Positions 58,311 through 64,000 of a stretch of 64,000 nucleotides of DNA are shown here, piece by piece; positions within the stretch are counted from its first letter, which is position 1; each line of letters begins with the position of its first letter. Position numbers and translations under genes: made by a program. The stretch is taken from assembly GCF_000313135.1 (NCBI RefSeq), contig NW_004457584.1:398768-462767 (forward strand). Direction: 5' to 3'. The notes below the pieces were generated by a model that did no database searches, was not told where the DNA came from, and saw nothing but the letters and a program-made list of their open reading frames with translations. Origin of the DNA: Acanthamoeba castellanii str. Neff (Eukaryota > Discosea > Longamoebia > Acanthamoebidae).

Positions 58311-61300
58311 TCAAAACTCAAAGAGGTCGTCGGCGGTGTAGCCGAGCGACTCGAGGCCGGGAATGAGGGCGAGCTCGACCATGGCCGGCGGCCCACACAA
58401 CAGCGTGAGGGCGTCCCGACACGCCGGGAACAGCTGCGTTCTCAGCATGTGCTGTGCCGTTCAAAGTGAGCCAGTGCGCACACACAGACAAGCACACGGA
58501 AACAGAAAACCGAGTTTGTACCTCGACCACATGGCCCACAGAGTAGCGCCACGTGCCTTGGGGAGGCGGCTGGTCCACTGAGAAAACCGGAATGTCGTGA
58601 CTAGTCAGAAGGGATCACACTTTTCGAAACGAAAACAAAAACGAAACACAACACAAAAAGAGGTGAGATCGCTACCGGTGTACCACACTTGGAATTGGGG
58701 ATGGTCGCGAGCCAGTTCGTCCAGCTCGCGCCGCAGCAGAATGTCCTGCGTGCTACGATTGGCGTACAACAGCGATACCTGCGTCGTGTCGCCCGGATCC
58801 TGTTCAGACACGGCGCACGGCGCACGGCACACGACACGAAACACACGACATCGGCGTCAGAGGTCAACGCATGCGATCAGACGCACACGCTCAGCGAAAG
58901 AGAGCACCTTGCAGATGGCGCGGGCGAGCTGGTACATGGGCGTGATGCCAGTGCCGCCGGCCACCATCGAGATCTGCTTGACCTGCATCGGCTTGGCATT
59001 CACTGCGATCCGGCTGCGGGGGGGGGGCAGGGTGATGTATGTGTCAGCCAACGCGTGCCGATCGGCCCAGCGGGGAGCCGGAAGGCGAAGAAGAGTACCC
59101 TCGGCCGTGGTAGATGACGTGGCCAGCGGGTCCCTTCATCTTGAGCTTGTCGCCCACCTTGAGGGACTCAATGTGCTGCGTCATCAGTCCGCCCTGCAGT
59201 TGGCGTTATCTCACAGAGTGTGAGAAAGGTCAACAATTTTATGGATGTTGGGGCAACCCCACCTTAGGGAACGCTCTGCTCTTGTTGCTGAAGTAGATCT
59301 TGATCACGAACTCCACGTAACCTTAAGCCCACCACCCACCATGCTTGTCAACACCCACGAGACACACACACACGACACACACACAGCACGACACACGCAC
59401 CCGGGTCTTCGTCGGCGACGACGGGGCCGATGGGGGTGTAGGGCCGCACGATGAGCTGGTCGTCGATGTAGGCACCCAAAAGGACGTGCAGCCCCACCGG
59501 CAGCCCGAGTTGGACGCCCTCGCGCGCGCCCGGCAGCTCGAAGCGGAACTTGCGCGTGTCGGGCGAGATCTCCTCCCGGCGAACCAGAGTGATGTCAATC
59601 CACTTGCGCGGGTCCAACGCTCTGCACCATTTGCTGTTGAGCCAACGCCACACGCACACGCACACGCACACGCACACGGTGGGAGGGTAGGGGACCTGGG
59701 GGCACCGCGCAGGGAAGAGGGGACTTGGACGGGCGGCAGCTGGTCGTCGACGGCGATGCCGATGCAGTAGTACTCCTTGATCTCGTCCGCATCGCGCGCG
59801 TGAATGTCGTGGTACTCCCTCGACGCGTCGCCGCCGGCCTTCAGCATCACCGGACACGCTCCTAAAAAAATTGTCAGGAGAATGTAAATAGTTATATGAA
59901 GAATGTAGCATAGCTATATATTTAGATGTATTTATATATTGTATATGAGTAATTAAGGAAAAAGAATCAAATCGACTTACCCCCGGGGTGGTCCTTCAGG
60001 TACTCCGTCATATCGAACACGCGGCCATCGATCACCACCCAGCAATCGTCCTCTTTGTCATGCTGTGAGTGTCGTGTCGTGTCGTGTCGTGTCGTGTCGT
60101 GTCGTGTCGTGTCGTGTCGTGTCGTTGGCGGTTTTTTCAGGACTTTATCGGGCTCTGTGAGACAAGGTGCGCGGCCACAGAGGTGGAGGTACCTTGCGAA
60201 TCTCGCTGGTGGGGATGTGCCGCCCGACCCGCTTGTTCATGGCGGCGTCGTTGTCGGGGGCGCGCGGCGGGTGCGGCTCATCGCGCGAGTGGATCATCCA
60301 CCCGCCCGCCAGGCTGCCCGGCTGCACCGGATGCTTGAAGATGCAAGCCGTCGATCCAATAGTCGGCTCGTCCTGCACCTCGATCCTGATGCGATACCTG
60401 AGCGCCGTGTGCCGTGCGTGTCGTGTCATTGTTTAGCGTGTGTGCCGTGTGTGCCGTGCTTGTCGTGTGCCGTGCGTACCAGCAGTTGTTCATCATGCCG
60501 AGCAGGTTCCAGGTGGGATCGGAGGGCTGGGTGTTGAGTTGCGCGTCCACCGCCCGCACCGCGATCTCGTCCGCCTTCAACAGCCGCCACGCCTCCAGCT
60601 CCAGCGACCAGTGGCACCACGTCTTTTGGGTACATGTTAGTCTGTGCAGCCCGTGTGCGGTGGTGCGTGCGGTGGTGCGTGCGGTGGTGCGCACCCAAGA
60701 GTTGATGCCGTGGCGGAGGTGGTCCTTGGCGTAGTGGCGCTGGCACTGGATCCACGTGTTGCCGCCGTCGAGGGTGACCTCGACCCGGCGCACCTCGCGG
60801 CCGCCGCCCGCGTAGGCGTAGCCGCGCATGGTGTAGCGGGTGAGGCCGTGGCGGATGCGGAAGAACTCTTCGTGGCCGGGCGAGGTGATGACCGAGTTCA
60901 CATTCAGGTGGTTGAGCAGCGTCTCGGGCTTGTACCACCACCCGCCCGAGTCCACGTTGCCATAGTCCACGCCCGGCGGCATCACCCGATTGTCTGCGAG
61001 AAGATGAAGATTGTTATTTTAGCCATTTTCGACAATTTAAAACAAATAAACATTGTATATTATTTACAATTTAGGAAAGTAGAATGGGAGGGATGGCTAC
61101 CGAAGTAGTGGTGCCAGTTCTTGGACTCCTCGTCGCTGATCTCGATCTTGGAGAGCCACTTTACCATGCGCCCGCCCACGTAGCCCGGCAGCACCACCCG
61201 CACCGGGTACCTTCGCGAACGCACGCACACGCACCACCGCACACGGACATAGAGGAAAGTTGAGAAAACGTTGAAGGCCAGGGTTGGAGTGTTGCGCCTA

Positions 61301-62604
61301 TTCTATACCCGTGGTCTGGAGGCAGACGCTGCCCGTTCATCTCGAAGGCCAGCATCATGTCGTTGTTCTCCTCCATCGCCGCGGCCAACGGAATGCTGGT
61401 GCCTGTATCACGTTGCATTCCATTCACATTCCTCTTCAATCAGCCTACTACACCCAGCAAGAAGCGCCGTTGAGGTGGAGAGTACCGTAGTTGCCCTGGA
61501 AGAGCTGGTCGGCGCCCTCGAAGCACACGAAGCGGGCGCCCGGCTTGACCCCGCAGCGCCGGATGACGTGGGCCAGGGAGACGCCGCGCCACACGGCGGT
61601 GCCGACGGCGCCCGGACCCCAGTCGAAGCCCTTGGAGCGGGTGATGGTGTTGAGCTCCTTCCGGCGGTTGCCGTCGCAGACCACCGTGACCGGGATCTCG
61701 AACGTGGGCAGCCCGCACAGCTCCTCCATACTAAACTCGTGCGGCCGCTCCACCTGGTCAGTTGCATAGCAACATACCAGCCAGGTCAGCTTTCCCATTG
61801 GCCCGGACCAGTCATAGTTCTGACCAATCCGTGCGTCAAACGCCAGCAAAACTGTACCATTCCGCAGACGCCGACGCGGTGGGTGTCCCAGTGGAGGCGC
61901 GGTACGGGTCCATGGTTGCGCACGTAGTGGAGGGGCGCGGGGGTGATGAGGCCGGGCTCGACCAGCATCCCGGCGGGCGGCTCGGCGTTGAGCGGGTGCT
62001 GGCCCGTGAGCCGAATGAGGCCCTTGCCGCGGCCATCCTGCACCACCACCTCCTTCATCTTTTCCTTCTCCTTCTCCTTGGTCTCCTCTTCTTCCTTCTT
62101 CTCCTCCTCCTCTTCCTCTTTTTTCGTTTTCGTCGCATCTTCTTCTTCTTTCTTCTTCTTGGCTGCTGCTCCACCTTCACCCTCTTCTTCTTCTTCATGT
62201 TCGAGTTGAGGCTTCAGCTTGCGGTAGGGGTGGGTCTTCTCCCACTGGACCACCCAGGCGTCTGGGTCGCGATCGCTGTCGGGTGTCTGCACCACCCGCT
62301 GCGCGCGACGCGCGTACTTGCCCCGGGCTCTACTTTCATCTTCTTCTTCTCGTTGTTGTTGTTGTTGTTTGCTGATCGTTGTTGCTTCCTTGTCCCCCTC
62401 TTTCCCTGCTCGAGAGAAAGACAAGAAAAAGTTGAAGGTGATGATGGTGAGTTGGGTGGCGACCACACAAGTTCTAGGGGTGAAGCCACCTTCATCGAGG
62501 CCGCGAGGGGTGGGGAAGGTGAAGCGGTGCCGCTTGTGCTGGAACTCGCCCGGCTCAAGCTGCGCGAGGTGCGCACAAGCGGAGTGCTGCTGCTGCATGC
62601 TCAT
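58311..62604 (-). CDS. Eukaryotic assimilatory nitrate reductase
   Basis: Reduces nitrate to nitrite in the cytosol with NAD(P)H. The ATG at 62604 ([20 protein letters not shown]) is followed by [20 protein letters not shown] and [18 protein letters not shown]. The molybdopterin domain has [15 protein letters not shown] with the Mo-ligand Cys, then [26 protein letters not shown], and [20 protein letters not shown]. The dimerisation part follows ([26 protein letters not shown]). A cytochrome b5 domain is shown by [20 protein letters not shown] with HPGG. FAD/NAD parts follow: [66 protein letters not shown] and [20 protein letters not shown], ending DDLFEF. All three cofactor modules are intact. 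An unusual Glu/Lys-rich insertion of about 75 residues lies near the N-terminus (62050-62240). Confidence 0.94.
60071..60125. repeat. (GTCGT)n microsatellite, 11 copies
   Basis: A pure pentamer array within an intron of the nitrate reductase gene. Confidence 0.9.
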
Positions 62605-63009
62605 GATATGATGAGAGATGGTTGGAATGACCCAAACGAGGGCAGTGTACTTCAAGTGTAGTAGTGGTGTTGACTGGGTCTCGTACTCTGCATGGCGGCT
62701 GGTGCCGCAGTACACTCGCTTACCACGTTCCTGAAGAAAAGCGGCCGAAACCCCATATGTCGCCCGCAACAGCAACTTCGCACAACGTTTTTTATCTCTA
62801 ATTATCTATCTGCGATCGTAACAAATGATATAATAAAAAATAAATAAATAACAATAAACAATAAATAAAATAGTGTACGTTGCAAGTGTTTGGTGTTTGG
62901 GGTATTCATTCATTGATGCTGTGGAGGGGCAATAAATTAACATGACAGAGAGAAGAAGGAGAAGAAGAGTAGTCGGCTACTCGCCGAGAAGGGGTCGGTG
63001 GGTCGGGTC
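62605..63009. other. Intergenic, nitrate reductase 5' flank and PRP8 3' flank
   Basis: A 405-base gap between two minus-strand genes. The part near 62800-62880 is strongly AT-rich (runs of AATAAATAAA on the plus strand). No nitrate-responsive motif could be named. Confidence 0.4.
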
Positions 63010-64000
63010 TTAGTCGAAGAGGTTCTCGCGGTCGGCGTCGAGTCCGTCGTCGGCTCCTCCTTCGGCGGTGGCGGTGTCCTCGGAGGAGACCCAGGAGAGG
63101 AAGTGGGTGGGGCGGAAGGCCTCGTTGTAGAACTCGCGCGGGTTGGCGAGGACGAGCGAGTACTTCATGTTGGGGTTGTGCTTGACGCCGGAGAAGTTGT
63201 AGTTCCACATGCCGTGCTCGGGGACCATGTAGAAGCCGAGGAAGCGGTCGGAGAGGAGCATGGGCACCTTCTCGTAGAAGAGCGGGGAGTAGCCGGAGAA
63301 GTTGTGGGTGTGGTTGTCGCGGTTCTGCTGGCCCCAGGTGTAGCCGGCGGGGGTGAGCTTGTAGGCGGTGAGGGAGCAGGAGCCGGGGGTGAAGGAGACG
63401 GTGATGACGATGGCCTTCTCGGCGTCCCAGGCCTTGTTGTCGGTCATGATGCCGGCGTGGGTGATGACGTCGCCGGGCGGGAGCTGCGGGAGCTCGTTGG
63501 GCTGGGTGTGGATCCAGCCGAGGGGCTCCATGTCGGCGAGGTACTCGTGCTCGGGGAGCTGGTGGGGCAGGTTGACCTCCTGGTGCGTGCCCCACTGCGG
63601 CGGCATGACGATGCAGCGGATCTCCTTGACCATCGGGTTGTCCGGCGGGCTGATGCCGTACATGAAGCCGGCCACCTGCGTGCGGAGGTCGGAGATGGTG
63701 ATGAACTTCTTGAGCACGTTCTTGGGCAGCACGTAGGTGAAGCCCGTCTCCTTGACGTCGTCCGACGAGACGTAGATGTGGTTGGTACGGAGGTGGAGGT
63801 TGGTCGCCGAGATGGCCCGCACGCGCCAGTCGGTCTTGGAGGTGAACATCTTCTGGCCGTAGGGCGAGGTCGTGGTGACGGTGATCTCGTCGCCGTGCAC
63901 GTTGGTGGTCTTGGTCGTCACCGCCGTCAGCTGGCTGGCCTCCTTGGTCTGCTTCTCGATCTCGGCGATCTGCTGGCGCTGCTCCGACGGCGGCGAGATC
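63010..64000 (-). CDS. PRPF8: Pre-mRNA-splicing factor PRP8, C-terminal part (cut by window edge)
   Basis: PRP8 is the core scaffold of the U5 snRNP and spliceosome active site. The visible 330 residues read without intron from the right edge: [60 protein letters not shown], then the Jab1/MPN domain with [80 protein letters not shown] and [20 protein letters not shown], and the stop at 63010. Identity to animal and yeast PRP8 is very high. The C-terminal tail after FLSW ([20 protein letters not shown]) is where it differs most; in yeast and man the tail plugs the Brr2 helicase. The N-terminal 85% of the protein lies beyond the window. Confidence 0.98.
   Translation of the reverse strand, partial: ISPPSEQRQQIAEIEKQTKEASQLTAVTTKTTNVHGDEITVTTTSPYGQKMFTSKTDWRVRAISATNLHLRTNHIYVSSDDVKETGFTYVLPKNVLKKFITISDLRTQVAGFMYGISPPDNPMVKEIRCIVMPPQWGTHQEVNLPHQLPEHEYLADMEPLGWIHTQPNELPQLPPGDVITHAGIMTDNKAWDAEKAIVITVSFTPGSCSLTAYKLTPAGYTWGQQNRDNHTHNFSGYSPLFYEKVPMLLSDRFLGFYMVPEHGMWNYNFSGVKHNPNMKYSLVLANPREFYNEAFRPTHFLSWVSSEDTATAEGGADDGLDADRENLFD

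Overview
The window is eukaryotic nuclear DNA, GC-rich and gene-dense. Most genes are split by introns of roughly 50-230 nt with GT(A/G)CG-type donors and YAG acceptors, often filled with GTGTGC/CACACG-type microsatellites. Family content (an IKS-type kinase with C-terminal membrane segments, an alpha-kinase, Frizzled/Smoothened-like receptor, truncated globin, assimilatory nitrate reductase, a Rho domain fused to an F-box) and the style of the introns point to a free-living amoebozoan, most probably Acanthamoeba or a close relative. That taxonomic call is inference; the gene families are read from motifs.

Layout, left to right: an ankyrin/F-box gene (-) at the left edge; diacylglycerol kinase (+); a degenerate Rab-like protein (+); IKS kinase (-); a tail-anchored PEX26/APEM9-like protein (-); an intronless tail-anchored truncated globin (+); a prolyl-4-hydroxylase-like oxygenase (-); a large low-complexity protein (-); TRAPPC2 (-) divergent from a MYDGF homologue (+); a Ras-type GTPase (+); S-adenosylhomocysteine hydrolase (+); a P5B-type ATPase (-); a ubiquitin protease fused to an alpha-kinase (-); a decayed E2-like relic; an ethanolamine/choline phosphotransferase (+); an EF-hand protein (+); a Frizzled-like receptor (+); a GH92 alpha-mannosidase (-); a type I membrane protein built of exon-sized repeats (-); a small basic protein (+); a tRNA-like gene (-); an F-box/Rho GTPase fusion (+); nitrate reductase (-); and the C-terminal part of PRP8 (-), cut by the right edge.

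Four stretches (2041-2567, 25664-26465, 35821-38498 and about 46072-47100) stand apart: they are almost free of CpG, while flanking genes are full of it. They carry no recognisable intact gene, and the largest abuts the broken E2-like sequence. Long-term cytosine methylation and deamination of silenced, possibly foreign DNA is the simplest reading, but it is not proven here.

The genes do not form an operon or one pathway. Recurring themes are phospholipid and membrane biology (DGK, phosphotransferase, P5B ATPase, TRAPPC2, PEX26-like), small GTPases in three very different states (canonical Ras, degenerate Rab, F-box-fused Rho), and ubiquitin-linked architectures (Ank/F-box, USP/alpha-kinase, F-box/Rho, decayed E2). 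The most novel-looking items are the USP/alpha-kinase fusion, the F-box/Rho fusion, the pseudo-GTPase Rab, the 24-residue exon-repeat surface protein and the CpG-depleted islands. Exon borders were read by eye from splice signals and frame continuity; those not stated exactly are approximate.
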